From contig NZ_BLXX01000001.1 of assembly GCF_014193515.1 (NCBI RefSeq), positions 372,001-436,000 on the forward strand: a DNA stretch of 64,000 nt, in the 5' to 3' direction. Below, in pieces: positions 33,356 to 40,960 of the stretch (position 1 is the stretch's first letter; each line of letters begins with the position of its first letter). The notes under the pieces were generated by a model, which was not told the DNA's origin, made no database searches, and was given only the letters and a program-made list of their open reading frames with translations. Position numbers and translations under genes: made by a program. Source of the DNA: Geomonas silvestris (GTDB lineage Bacteria > Desulfobacterota > Desulfuromonadia > Geobacterales > Geobacteraceae).

Positions 33356-33642
33356 GGGCAAAGTTTCTGCCGGAGGCGGCCGAGGAATTTCGTGAGGCAG
33401 CCAGCTACTACGAGCAGAAAGCGCCCGGGGTCGGTTTCGTTTTTGTAGCAGAGGTCCACCGAGCTGTAGAAATCGCGAGGTCCCACCCACTGTCCGGCAG
33501 AGCAGTCGGCCGGCACCTGCGCAGTACCCCACTGCACAATTTTCCCTTCTCTATTATCTACACATTAAATCAGGAGTCGGTTCTTATCGTTGCAGTAGCT
33601 CACCAGAAGCGGCGTCCCGGCTACTGGAAACACCGCACTTAA
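33352..33642 (+). CDS. RelE/ParE family toxin
   Basis: A 96-residue basic protein with the ParE-type opening FLPEAAEEFREAASYYEQ and the closing strand SIIYTLNQESVLIVAVAHQKRRPGYW typical of the fold. Members inhibit DNA gyrase (ParE) or cleave mRNA (RelE); which applies here is not visible. It directly follows and overlaps the antitoxin gene. The gap to the convergent fetB is 14 bases. Confidence 0.87.
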   Translation: MRAKFLPEAAEEFREAASYYEQKAPGVGFVFVAEVHRAVEIARSHPLSGRAVGRHLRSTPLHNFPFSIIYTLNQESVLIVAVAHQKRRPGYWKHRT

Positions 33643-33656
33643 TCCCAGCTCACTCG

Positions 33657-34448
33657 TTAATGGCTCTCTCCCCTGAGCAGCAGCTGCTCTGCGTCGGTGA
33701 AGGCGTGGCTGCGCACCAACATGGTGCACAAAAGCGAGGTGAGACCGGAGGAGGCAAAGATCATCGCCATCACCACGAACTGGTAGATCGCGGCGTAGAT
33801 CGGGCGGGAACCGGAGACCAGCATCCCCGCCATCATCCCGGGGATCCAGACGATCCCCAGCGAGCGCAGCGAGTCGATGGCCGGAATGAGGCTGCTCTCG
33901 AAAGAACTCTGCACGTAGGGTGCGATGCTCTCGTTGGGCTTGGCCCCCAGGGCGAGCGCCGTCTCGATCTCACCCACGTGGGCCAACACATCCGAGCGGA
34001 ACCGGTTCAAGGCAAGCCCGGTGGTGTTCATGGCGTTGGCGATCAGCATGCTCCCGACCGGGATCAGGGCGGTGATGGCGGTGTCGATGACACCCAGGCA
34101 GGTCATCACGGCGATGACGGAGCCTGCGCCGCAGCTGATGGACCAAGCGGCGATCCGGTAGCTCCCGGGGATCCCCTTGGCGCGCTTGGCGGAGATGGCC
34201 GCGGCGGCGAGCACCATGGCCATCAAAAGGAAGACGCTGGTCCACTGGGGCCCGCGCAAGAGCGCGACCAGCACGGAACCGACCGCGACGATCTGCACCA
34301 GCCCGCGCACCAGGGCCACGGCCGCCTCGCTCTCCAGGTGCACCTTGCGCGAGCGCGCCAAAAGCACCACCGCGAAGGCGACCAGCCCGGCTGCGGCCGA
34401 CTGGGCGAGTCCCAGGTAGAGCTGATCGGTGAAGAAGCGATTAAGCAT
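33657..34448 (-). CDS. fetB: FetB-like ABC transporter permease (UPF0014)
   Basis: A 263-residue inner-membrane permease with about seven membrane segments. The stretch ANAMNTTGLALNRF and the motif IPAIDSLRSLGIVWIPGMMAGMLVSGSRP are typical of the UPF0014/FetB family, which with FetA forms an exporter linked to iron homeostasis in E. coli. I chose the ATG at 34448 because it overlaps the fetA stop by 8 bases; a longer frame would run into fetA. Export substrate is inferred by family. Confidence 0.9.
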   Translation of the reverse strand: MLNRFFTDQLYLGLAQSAAAGLVAFAVVLLARSRKVHLESEAAVALVRGLVQIVAVGSVLVALLRGPQWTSVFLLMAMVLAAAAISAKRAKGIPGSYRIAAWSISCGAGSVIAVMTCLGVIDTAITALIPVGSMLIANAMNTTGLALNRFRSDVLAHVGEIETALALGAKPNESIAPYVQSSFESSLIPAIDSLRSLGIVWIPGMMAGMLVSGSRPIYAAIYQFVVMAMIFASSGLTSLLCTMLVRSHAFTDAEQLLLRGESH

Positions 34449-35118
34449 GGAGCACCTCCTGGACCGTCCCGTTGCGCTGCACCCGTCCCTGCTCCAGGAC
34501 CAGCACCGAGCTCGCCATCCGCTCCGCCTGCGCCACGTCGTGGGTGACCATGACGCAGGTAAGCTCGCGCTCGGCGATGATATCCTTGAGCAGGCTCTCG
34601 ACACCGGACTTGCTCGCCTCGTCGAGAGCCGAGGTCGGCTCGTCCAGCAACAGCACCGTCGGCTCATTGGCCAGCGCCCGGGCTATCGAGACCCGCTGCG
34701 CCTCGCCGCCCGAGAGATGCGCCACGTCGTGCTCCAGGTAGCCGGGAAGGCCTACCCGATCCAGGAGTTTCCGGGCAACCTCCGGAGCGAGTTGCTCGCC
34801 GCGCTGTCTTGGCCCGAAACCGAGGTTCTCGTAGACGCTCCCCGGAAAGAGGACGGCGCGCTGGGTGACCATACCCACCCGGCGGCGCAGCTCGCTGGGG
34901 GGGATCTGGCGGTAATCGGTCCCCTGCAGGAATACGGTGCCCGAGCTCGGCTCGTCCAGGCGGTTCAAGAGGCGCAGAAACGAGCTCTTCCCCGAGCCGC
35001 TCGGGCCCACCACCGCCAGCACCTCGCCGGCGCGCACCTCGACGCTCACCTCGTCGACCAGCTTGCGCTCGCCGATCAGGCGGGTCAGCCTCTCCGTCCT
35101 CAACACGACGGGCATCAT
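34441..35118 (-). CDS. fetA: FetA-like ABC transporter ATPase
   Basis: A 225-residue ABC ATPase with Walker A GPSGSGKSS, Q-loop VTQRAVLF, signature LSGGEAQRVSIARAL, Walker B TVLLLDEPTSALDE and the H-loop MVTHD, all intact. It partners the FetB-like permease encoded next. AAGGAGAG lies just before two consecutive ATGs (35118 and 35115). It starts 7 bases after the small unknown gene upstream, so the three form one unit. Confidence 0.9.
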   Translation of the reverse strand: MMPVVLRTERLTRLIGERKLVDEVSVEVRAGEVLAVVGPSGSGKSSFLRLLNRLDEPSSGTVFLQGTDYRQIPPSELRRRVGMVTQRAVLFPGSVYENLGFGPRQRGEQLAPEVARKLLDRVGLPGYLEHDVAHLSGGEAQRVSIARALANEPTVLLLDEPTSALDEASKSGVESLLKDIIAERELTCVMVTHDVAQAERMASSVLVLEQGRVQRNGTVQEVLHA

Positions 35119-35125
35119 TCTCTCC

Positions 35126-35572
35126 TTATCGCGCCGCAGAGATCGGGCTTGCGCCGACCTCGCCAGCAAGCGTCCCCTGCTCATTATTCAGCTCCACCGG
35201 CAACGCAGCGCGCCCCAGCCACTCAAGCGCCTCCGGAATGCTCCGAAAGGTCTTGGTGCTGACCGGAATTCCCTTCGCTTCGCCGAGATTGTTCAAAATC
35301 CTGCCGAAGCCGAATTCCAGGGTGGACTCGGCGACAATCGCGGTTTTCCCTTCTTCGCGCCCTTGAACGATGCCCTTCACGAAGTCCGCAATACGCCTGA
35401 GGTCGCCACCGTTTAGCTGCAAGAGAGCGCCTTGCGGTACGATCCATATCACGTCTTTAGTTGGAACACCCTGGTAGAAAAGTCCGAGTTCCTGGAGAAC
35501 GTCCTCGCAGATAACAGTACCTTCCAGTCTTTTTACAGTGAGATCCGTAGTGCAGAAAGTAGTTATCGACAT
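35126..35572 (-). CDS. Small protein of unknown function upstream of fetAB
   Basis: A 148-residue soluble protein I cannot name. Alternating strand/helix pattern and segments such as GREEGKTAIVAESTLEFGFGR and IPEALEWLG recall small SpoIIAA/STAS-like folds. The start at 35572 (MSITTFCTTDL, GAGG upstream) is preferred over the longer frame from 35626. It probably shares a transcript with fetAB (7-base gap). The C-terminal 25 residues look disordered. Confidence 0.65.
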   Translation of the reverse strand: MSITTFCTTDLTVKRLEGTVICEDVLQELGLFYQGVPTKDVIWIVPQGALLQLNGGDLRRIADFVKGIVQGREEGKTAIVAESTLEFGFGRILNNLGEAKGIPVSTKTFRSIPEALEWLGRAALPVELNNEQGTLAGEVGASPISAAR

Positions 35573-35782
35573 CTGAGCCAGCCTCTTTAAGAATCTGTCA
35601 GCTTGTGCGTAAGCCGCAACAAGCAATGACTGTGAAGTTATACCACAGGATGCAAGTCAATGCAGCCAACGGTCGGCCTGAGACAGTATTCTGGGAAATT
35701 AAAGAGAGGAACAAACAAAGGGGGAGTAGCAACAAGCGCCCACTGAGAATGACGGCCCGGGCCTTCCAGGAGACCAGAACGC

Positions 35783-35813
35783 AAAAAGGGGTGAGCCTTT
35801 AGAGCCCACCCCT
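35783..35813 (-). terminator. Rho-independent terminator of nifU-nifS
   Basis: Read on the minus strand, AGGGGTGGGC-tctaaag-GCTCACCCCT followed by TTTTT lies 25 bases past the nifS stop. The rest of the gap 35573-35838 shows no gene. Confidence 0.85.
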
Positions 35814-35838
35814 CGCGTTCTGCTTGGTTGTCGCCAGG

Positions 35839-37011
35839 TTACTGCTTGCCCAGGAACTCCCGTCCGAAGGGAGACATGTCGCGCAGCCGCTTGATGATGG
35901 GCGGCAGTTCGCGGATCACGGTGTCGATCTCCGCGTCGGTGGTGAACCGGGAGAGCGAGAACCGGATCGAGCCGTGGGCGCAGGTGAAGGGGACGCCCAT
36001 GGCGCGCAGCACGTGGGACGGTTCCAGCGAGCCGGAGGTGCAGGCGCTGCCGGAGGAGGCGCAGATTCCCTTCTCGGAAAGGAGCAAAAGGATCCCTTCG
36101 CCCTCGACGAACTCCATGGCGATGGAGAGGGTGTTGGGGAGACGGTCGGCGCCGCCGCCGTTGATCCTCGTGTTGGGGATGAGGGCGGTCAGCTCGCGCT
36201 CCAGGCGGTCACGCATCTCACGCACCCGGACGCGTTCCTCTTCCATGTGCACGTGGGCAAGCTCGCAGGCTTTTCCCAATGCGATGAGGGAGGCGGTGTT
36301 CTCTGTGCCGGCGCGGCGGCCGCGCTCCTGGTGACCGCCTACCAAAAACGGCCTGAACGGGGTACCGCGGCGCACGTAGAGGACGCCGATCCCCTTCGGG
36401 GCGTGCAGCTTGTGCCCGGAGAGGGAGAGCATGTCGATGGCCGATTCCGCCATGTTGAGCGGGATCTTCCCCACCGCCTGCACGGCGTCGGTGTGGAAGA
36501 GCGCACCCTTCTCCTTGGCGATCTTGGCAGCTTCCTCGATCGGGAAGATGACACCGGTCTCGTTGTTGGCGTACATGAGGGTGACCAGCGCGGTGTCGTT
36601 GTCGATGGCGGCCTTAAGCTCCTCGAGATCGAGGCGCCCCTCGCTGTCCACGTTCAACTCGGTGATCCGGTAGCCGCGCTTGGAGAGGTTGCGGCACTGG
36701 GTCAGGACCGCCGGATGCTCGACGCGGCTGGTGATGATGTGGCGCTTCTCGGGGAACACCTCGAGCGCGGAGCGGATCGCGGCGTTGTCGCTCTCGGTGC
36801 CGCAGGCGGTGAAGACGATCTCGTCGGGGAGGGCTCCCAAAAGTGCCGCCACCCGGCTGCGTGCCTCGTCGACCTTCTTCTGCACCTGGCCGCCGAAGAA
36901 GTGCATGGAGCTCGGGTTGCCGTACAGCTCGCAGAAATACGGGCGCATCTCCTCGAAGACCCGCTCGTCCACCTTGGTGGTGGCGTTGTTATCGAGATAG
37001 ATCTCCTTCAT
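35839..37011 (-). CDS. nifS: Cysteine desulfurase NifS
   Basis: A 390-residue PLP enzyme that takes sulfur from cysteine for iron-sulfur cluster assembly. YLDNNATT at the N-terminus, the PLP lysine in SLSGHKLHAPKG (near 204) and the persulfide cysteine in ASSGSACTSG (near 328) are intact. It overlaps nifU by ATGA. No nitrogenase gene is nearby, so this pair is probably a general cluster-assembly system, as in other NifU/NifS-only bacteria. Confidence 0.97.
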   Translation of the reverse strand: MKEIYLDNNATTKVDERVFEEMRPYFCELYGNPSSMHFFGGQVQKKVDEARSRVAALLGALPDEIVFTACGTESDNAAIRSALEVFPEKRHIITSRVEHPAVLTQCRNLSKRGYRITELNVDSEGRLDLEELKAAIDNDTALVTLMYANNETGVIFPIEEAAKIAKEKGALFHTDAVQAVGKIPLNMAESAIDMLSLSGHKLHAPKGIGVLYVRRGTPFRPFLVGGHQERGRRAGTENTASLIALGKACELAHVHMEEERVRVREMRDRLERELTALIPNTRINGGGADRLPNTLSIAMEFVEGEGILLLLSEKGICASSGSACTSGSLEPSHVLRAMGVPFTCAHGSIRFSLSRFTTDAEIDTVIRELPPIIKRLRDMSPFGREFLGKQ

Positions 37012-37874
37012 CCCTGAACCTCCTGGACCACGATATCATTGGAAACCAGCTCGCGCAGTTTCTGCTCGACGAACTTCGCGGTGTAGCCGGAAGAGGCGCA
37101 GCCGGCGCAGGCCTTGCGGAAGGCGACCTGCACGGTGGCGCCGTCAATGTCGATCAGTTCGAGATCGCCGCCGTCGGCCCACAGCTGGGGGCGCACCTCG
37201 TTCTCCAGGACTTCCTGGATGAGCTGCATCTTCCTGAGGTTGGTGAGCTTGGCCGGTTTTTCCTGGGCCACCTTCTTCTCCTCACCCAGCACCTCGGCGA
37301 TGAGTTCCTTGATCTTCGGGATGCAACCGCCGCAGGCGCCGCCGGCCTTGGTGAAGTGGGTCACCTGCTCTGCGGTGGTCAGCTTGTTGGACTGGATCAC
37401 CTTCTTCAGGAATACGTCGGTGAGGCCGAAGCACTTGCAGACCAGCTGGCCGCCGCCTTCGACGTGCTCGTGGTCATGGTCGTGGCCGTGCACCGGGGCC
37501 TCGACGCCGCGGTACTTGGCGATGGCGAGTTCGAGCGCCTCCTGCCCCATCACCGAGCAGTGCATCTTCTCTTCGGGGAGTCCTCCGAGGAAATCGGCGA
37601 TCTGCTGGTTGGTGACCTCCAGTGCCTCGTCGAGGGTCTTGCCTTTCACCATTTCGGTGAGGGCCGAAGAAGAGGCGATGGCGCTGCCGCACCCGAAGGT
37701 CTGGAACTTGGCGTCGACGATGCGCTCCTTGTTCTCGTCCAGCTTCAAAAAGAGCTTCAGAGCGTCGCCGCAGGCCAGGCTCCCTACCTCGCCGACCGCG
37801 TCAGCATCCACTATTTCGCCCACATTCCTCGGGTTGAGGAAATGTTCTTTAACCTTATCAGTATAGTCCCACAT
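37008..37874 (-). CDS. nifU: NifU iron-sulfur cluster scaffold, three-domain
   Basis: A 288-residue modular scaffold. The IscU-like N-terminal domain (about 1-125) has its three cysteines in SLACGDA, FGCGSA and HCSVMG. A histidine/aspartate-rich linker follows (VHGHDHDHEHVEGG). The middle [2Fe-2S] domain has CKC and GGACGGC (about 145-195). The C-terminal NifU domain (about 210-288) has CAGCASSG. Full length, with a strong GAGGAGGG site before the ATG. It assembles clusters with sulfur from NifS. Confidence 0.97.
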   Translation of the reverse strand: MWDYTDKVKEHFLNPRNVGEIVDADAVGEVGSLACGDALKLFLKLDENKERIVDAKFQTFGCGSAIASSSALTEMVKGKTLDEALEVTNQQIADFLGGLPEEKMHCSVMGQEALELAIAKYRGVEAPVHGHDHDHEHVEGGGQLVCKCFGLTDVFLKKVIQSNKLTTAEQVTHFTKAGGACGGCIPKIKELIAEVLGEEKKVAQEKPAKLTNLRKMQLIQEVLENEVRPQLWADGGDLELIDIDGATVQVAFRKACAGCASSGYTAKFVEQKLRELVSNDIVVQEVQG

Positions 37875-38203
37875 AGACCCTCCTCTAATTTGTTCCGGTA
37901 ATCATAGCGTAAAGATCAAATAAAGAGAACCCCTAAACGCGCCCTGAACTCCAGCGAATCACTGGGGTATCTTGACCGATCCTTGGTATGAAACCAGGCA
38001 CTTCCCCTTCCGCGGAAAATGCGGGTTTCAGTATACCCGCATGCCGGCCCTTCAACAAGACAAAAAAGGACCGAATTAAAAGATAGTCGCGGGAAGGGGC
38101 CCGGAGAGCCAGCGCGGCGGGCGGTCGGGGAAAAGGAAAGAGCGGCTTCGACCGCATCCGGTTCGAAGCCGCTCCAGGTTTTCCGTCAGGTTGAGCGCTA
38201 TCC
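37875..38203. other. 329-base gap between phosphohexomutase 3' end and nifU 5' end
   Basis: No gene is seen. It should hold the nifU promoter on the minus strand. A perfect inverted repeat ATGCGGGT-N8-ACCCGCAT sits at 38019-38042, about 150 bases upstream of nifU, and could be an operator. A terminator hairpin for the upstream gene lies at 38140-38174. No convincing -10/-35 pair was identified. Confidence 0.5.
38140..38174 (-). terminator. Terminator after the phosphohexomutase gene
   Basis: GAGCGGCTTCG and CGAAGCCGCTC form a very strong stem. On the minus strand it is followed by TTTCCTTTTCC. It lies 30 bases past the stop. Confidence 0.75.
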
Positions 38204-39622
38204 CTAGCCGACGATGAATGCCTTCCCTGCCTCGGCCAGCGCCTGCAGGCGCTCCTCGCTGGCGGCCTCGCAGTAAAGCCGCACCACCGGCTCGGTGCCG
38301 GACTTGCGGAACAGAAGCCAGCTGCCGTCCTCGAGGAGGAACTTGTTGCCGTCCACCGTAATGAGCTCCTTCACCGGCACACCGGCAAAACTCGTGGGGG
38401 TCGCCTTGATCCGCTCCGGGAAGGCGTCCTCGAGCTCGGGGGAGAGCGTGATGTTGACCCTTTTGGTAAGATAGCGGCCGACCTTCCGGTAGAGCTCCTC
38501 GAGGAGAACCTTCACCGGCTTTCCTTCGTGGGCCACCATCTCGGCCGCCAGCAGGCAGGCCAGGATGCCGTCTTTCTCGGGGACGTGCCCCTTGATGGTG
38601 AGGCCGGCGCTCTCCTCGCCGCCGATGATGATCTTGTCCTGGGTGATCAGCTCGCCTATATATTTAAAGCCGACCGGCGTCTCGTAGACCGGAACCCCGT
38701 GCAGCTTGGCGACGGCGTCGACCAGGTGCGAGGTGGCGACACTGCGCCCCACCCCGCCGGTGAGCTTCTTGACCCGGATCAGGTAGTCGAGGAGCAGCGC
38801 AATGATATAGTTCGGCTCGATGAAGCTCCCGTCGCCGTCCACCACGCCGAAACGGTCCGCATCGCCGTCGGTCGAGATCCCCAAGGGGATGGCGGGATCG
38901 TTTTTCACCAGGGAGATGAAGTCCTGGATGTACTTCTCGGAGGGCTCGGGGGGAAAGCCGCCGAAGTAGGGATCGCGGTGGGCGTTGATCTGGACCACCT
39001 TGACGCCGTGCGCCTGGAGCGGCTCGGCCAGGTAGCCGCGGCCGGTGCCGTAGAGGGGGTTGACGGCGAGGGTCCCAAGCTTCGCGATGGTGCGGAAATC
39101 TACCTTTTTCGCCAAGTCCTCGAGGTAGGGGTGCATCGGGTCGATCTCTTCGAGGAGCCCGTCCGCTGCGGCCTTCTCGAGGCTGCACTCCTTGTAGCAG
39201 ATCTCGCCCATCATCTCGTTGGCGCGCCGCTCGATGTCCTTGGTGGTCTCGGGGAGTGCGGGTCCTCCCGAGGAGGGAGAAAACTTGATGCCGTTGTACT
39301 CGGGAGGGTTGTGGCTGGCGGTGAAGTTGATAGCTCCTGCGGTCTTGCGGCGCAGGATCTCGAAGGCGATGACCGGCGTCGGCGTGTCGCGCGTGCAGAG
39401 GAACACCTTGATGCCGGCACCGGCCAAGACGCGGGCAGCCTCACGGGCGAAGCCCTCACCCATGAAACGGGAGTCATAGCCGACGATGATCCCCTTGCCG
39501 GCTTCCCCCGACGCCTTGACGTTGTCGGCGATGGCCTGGGTCACGACTTTCACGTTTTCAAAGATAAAATCCTCGCACAAAATACCGCGCCAGCCCGAAG
39601 TGCCAAAGGTGATGCGCTGCAT
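38204..39622 (-). CDS. Phosphoglucomutase / phosphomannomutase family protein
   Basis: A 472-residue alpha-D-phosphohexomutase. The substrate opening FGTSGWRG, the phosphoserine loop TASHNPPEYNG (near 104), metal loop DGDADRFGV (near 235), sugar loop GGEESAG and the phosphate loop FRKSGTEPVVR are all intact. It interconverts hexose 1- and 6-phosphates for glycogen or envelope sugar synthesis; glucose versus mannose preference is not decided. GGAGGG precedes the ATG. Monocistronic by context. Confidence 0.93.
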   Translation of the reverse strand: MQRITFGTSGWRGILCEDFIFENVKVVTQAIADNVKASGEAGKGIIVGYDSRFMGEGFAREAARVLAGAGIKVFLCTRDTPTPVIAFEILRRKTAGAINFTASHNPPEYNGIKFSPSSGGPALPETTKDIERRANEMMGEICYKECSLEKAAADGLLEEIDPMHPYLEDLAKKVDFRTIAKLGTLAVNPLYGTGRGYLAEPLQAHGVKVVQINAHRDPYFGGFPPEPSEKYIQDFISLVKNDPAIPLGISTDGDADRFGVVDGDGSFIEPNYIIALLLDYLIRVKKLTGGVGRSVATSHLVDAVAKLHGVPVYETPVGFKYIGELITQDKIIIGGEESAGLTIKGHVPEKDGILACLLAAEMVAHEGKPVKVLLEELYRKVGRYLTKRVNITLSPELEDAFPERIKATPTSFAGVPVKELITVDGNKFLLEDGSWLLFRKSGTEPVVRLYCEAASEERLQALAEAGKAFIVG

Positions 39623-39790
39623 AAAAACCCTCCTGATCTAATGAATGGCCCTTTTTGGAAACGGCTCGCAGGGGTGAAACCGAGTGTGATTCAGACCCTA
39701 CGAAATCGGCCCTAAAATGAGAATTGATAAAGGTTACTGCATCGCCTTTGGAGAGTCAAGTAACTGCAAAAAAAGTAGAAACATTTTGGG

Positions 39791-39820
39791 TTGACATTTT
39801 TCTTTCGAAATTGGTAGAGT
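39791..39820 (+). promoter_or_regulatory. Strong sigma-70 promoter of the PxxKW gene
   Basis: Consensus TTGACA, 18 bases, TAGAGT, about 42 bases before the ATG at 39863, in an AT-rich stretch. The same 240-base gap (39623-39862) also holds the divergent phosphohexomutase leader. Confidence 0.65.
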
Positions 39821-39862
39821 AACTTTCGTCAACGATTTCAAAGTAATTCAGGAGGTTTTCCC

Positions 39863-40156
39863 ATGCAGTGTCAAACAGTTATTCCTGGTGCCGAGTGCAC
39901 GTTCTGGGGCAAACAGGGTTGCGTCTTTACCGAAGGCTCTTGCCAGACCATCGTCGAGAATTGCGAAGGGTGTGACCGCGTCGTGACCGGCAGCATCGGT
40001 CAGGTGTGCAGCGCCTACCCGGCCCCGGAGAAGAAGTGGGCCAACGGGATCTGCAACTTCGCAACCCACGTCAAGGTCGAGATCAAGACCGACGATGCCA
40101 AGATCAACCCGCTCAAGGCATCCAAGAAAGCGGCTGGTGCCAAGAAGAAGAAGTAA
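39863..40156 (+). CDS. PxxKW family cysteine-rich protein
   Basis: A 97-residue small protein with eight cysteines in the first 75 residues (CQTVIPGAEC, GCVF, SCQTIVENCEGCD, VCSAY, ICNF) and the eponymous PEKKW sequence; a lysine/alanine tail closes it. Such families in anaerobic deltaproteobacteria are thought to bind metal, but the role is unknown. It has its own strong promoter, an AGGAGG site 9 bases before the ATG and a terminator, so it is probably highly expressed as a single gene. Confidence 0.88.
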   Translation: MQCQTVIPGAECTFWGKQGCVFTEGSCQTIVENCEGCDRVVTGSIGQVCSAYPAPEKKWANGICNFATHVKVEIKTDDAKINPLKASKKAAGAKKKK

Positions 40157-40180
40157 TCTTCAACCGGCTACGCTCTCGAA

Positions 40181-40207
40181 GGGAGGACACAACGTCCTCC
40201 CTTTTTT
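40181..40207 (+). terminator. Rho-independent terminator of the PxxKW gene
   Basis: GGGAGGAC-acaac-GTCCTCCC followed by TTTTTT, 24 bases past the stop. Confidence 0.93.
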
Positions 40208-40214
40208 GTGCCCA

Positions 40215-40410
40215 AACAGGGATGAACGGGATAAACCGGATAAGGTTTAAAACCTCTAACCAACAGGGATAAATAGGATAAACGGGGATAGATCCTTAAG
40301 ACTTAAGACCTTAAGGTTCTAAGGCTTTTACGGTTTAGAAGTTATCCCCTTTATCCCCTTTATCCCTGTTATTTTAAGGTCTATCCTGTTTTTCCCATTC
40401 ATCCCTGTTC
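40215..40410. repeat. AACAGGGAT dispersed repeat: two direct and two inverted copies
   Basis: Direct copies begin at 40215 and 40263 (AACAGGGAT-type heads). Inverted copies end at about 40370 and 40409 (ATCCCTGTT tails). The centre (40293-40323) is a run of CTTAAG-like words. The whole could fold as a long nested hairpin or cruciform. Same family as 7302-7500. It fills the gap between the PxxKW and Nudix genes. Confidence 0.75.
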
Positions 40411-40466
40411 GGTTCAGGTTTGCTCCACGTGAATCCCTGTTACAATAGGTCCCGGAGGAAGAAGCT

Positions 40467-40919
40467 ATGGCCCATGACCACCTTACCTGCCCCGCCTGTG
40501 GCGCTCGCGTCAAGGAGTACCGCAACCCGCACCCCACCGTCGACATCATCATGGAACTCCCCGAGGGTATCGTGCTCATCGAACGCCGCAACGAGCCCTA
40601 CGGCTGGGCGATCCCCGGCGGCTACGTCGACTACGGCGAAATGCTCGAGGCCGCGGCCACCCGGGAGGCCAAGGAAGAGACCGCCCTGGACATCAGCGAC
40701 CTGAGGCTTTTGGGGTGCTACTCGGACCCCAAGCGCGACACCCGGGGACACAACATCTCCACCGTCTACGTCGCCAGGGCTCAGGGGACACCGCAGGCCG
40801 GGGACGACGCCGCCGGTCTCGGGGTCTTCCCCCCGGAAGCGCTCCCCGAGCCGCTCTGCTTCGACCACGCCCAGATCCTCGCCGATTACCGCGCCCGCAA
40901 AGCTGCCGGCACCATCTAG
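40467..40919 (+). CDS. Nudix hydrolase with N-terminal CPxC motif
   Basis: A 150-residue Nudix protein. The Nudix box is complete: it runs from GGYVDYGE (residue about 51) through REAKEET, with the catalytic REx2EE set intact. The N-terminus has CPACGARV, half of a zinc ribbon, and HPTVDIIM opens the domain. Substrates of such proteins are nucleoside diphosphate derivatives, often ADP-ribose or NADH; here unassigned. GGAGGAAG precedes the ATG. Confidence 0.92.
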   Translation: MAHDHLTCPACGARVKEYRNPHPTVDIIMELPEGIVLIERRNEPYGWAIPGGYVDYGEMLEAAATREAKEETALDISDLRLLGCYSDPKRDTRGHNISTVYVARAQGTPQAGDDAAGLGVFPPEALPEPLCFDHAQILADYRARKAAGTI

Positions 40920-40924
40920 CGGCT

Positions 40925-40956
40925 GCGGGGCGGAAGCATCCCGCTTCCCGCCCCGC
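40925..40956. terminator. Candidate hairpin between convergent nudix and GGDEF genes
   Basis: GCGGGGCGG-AAGC and GCTT-CCCGCCCCGC form a long GC stem with a bulge. No T-run, so it may be a weak or Rho-aided bidirectional terminator. Confidence 0.45.
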
Positions 40957-40960
40957 CACA

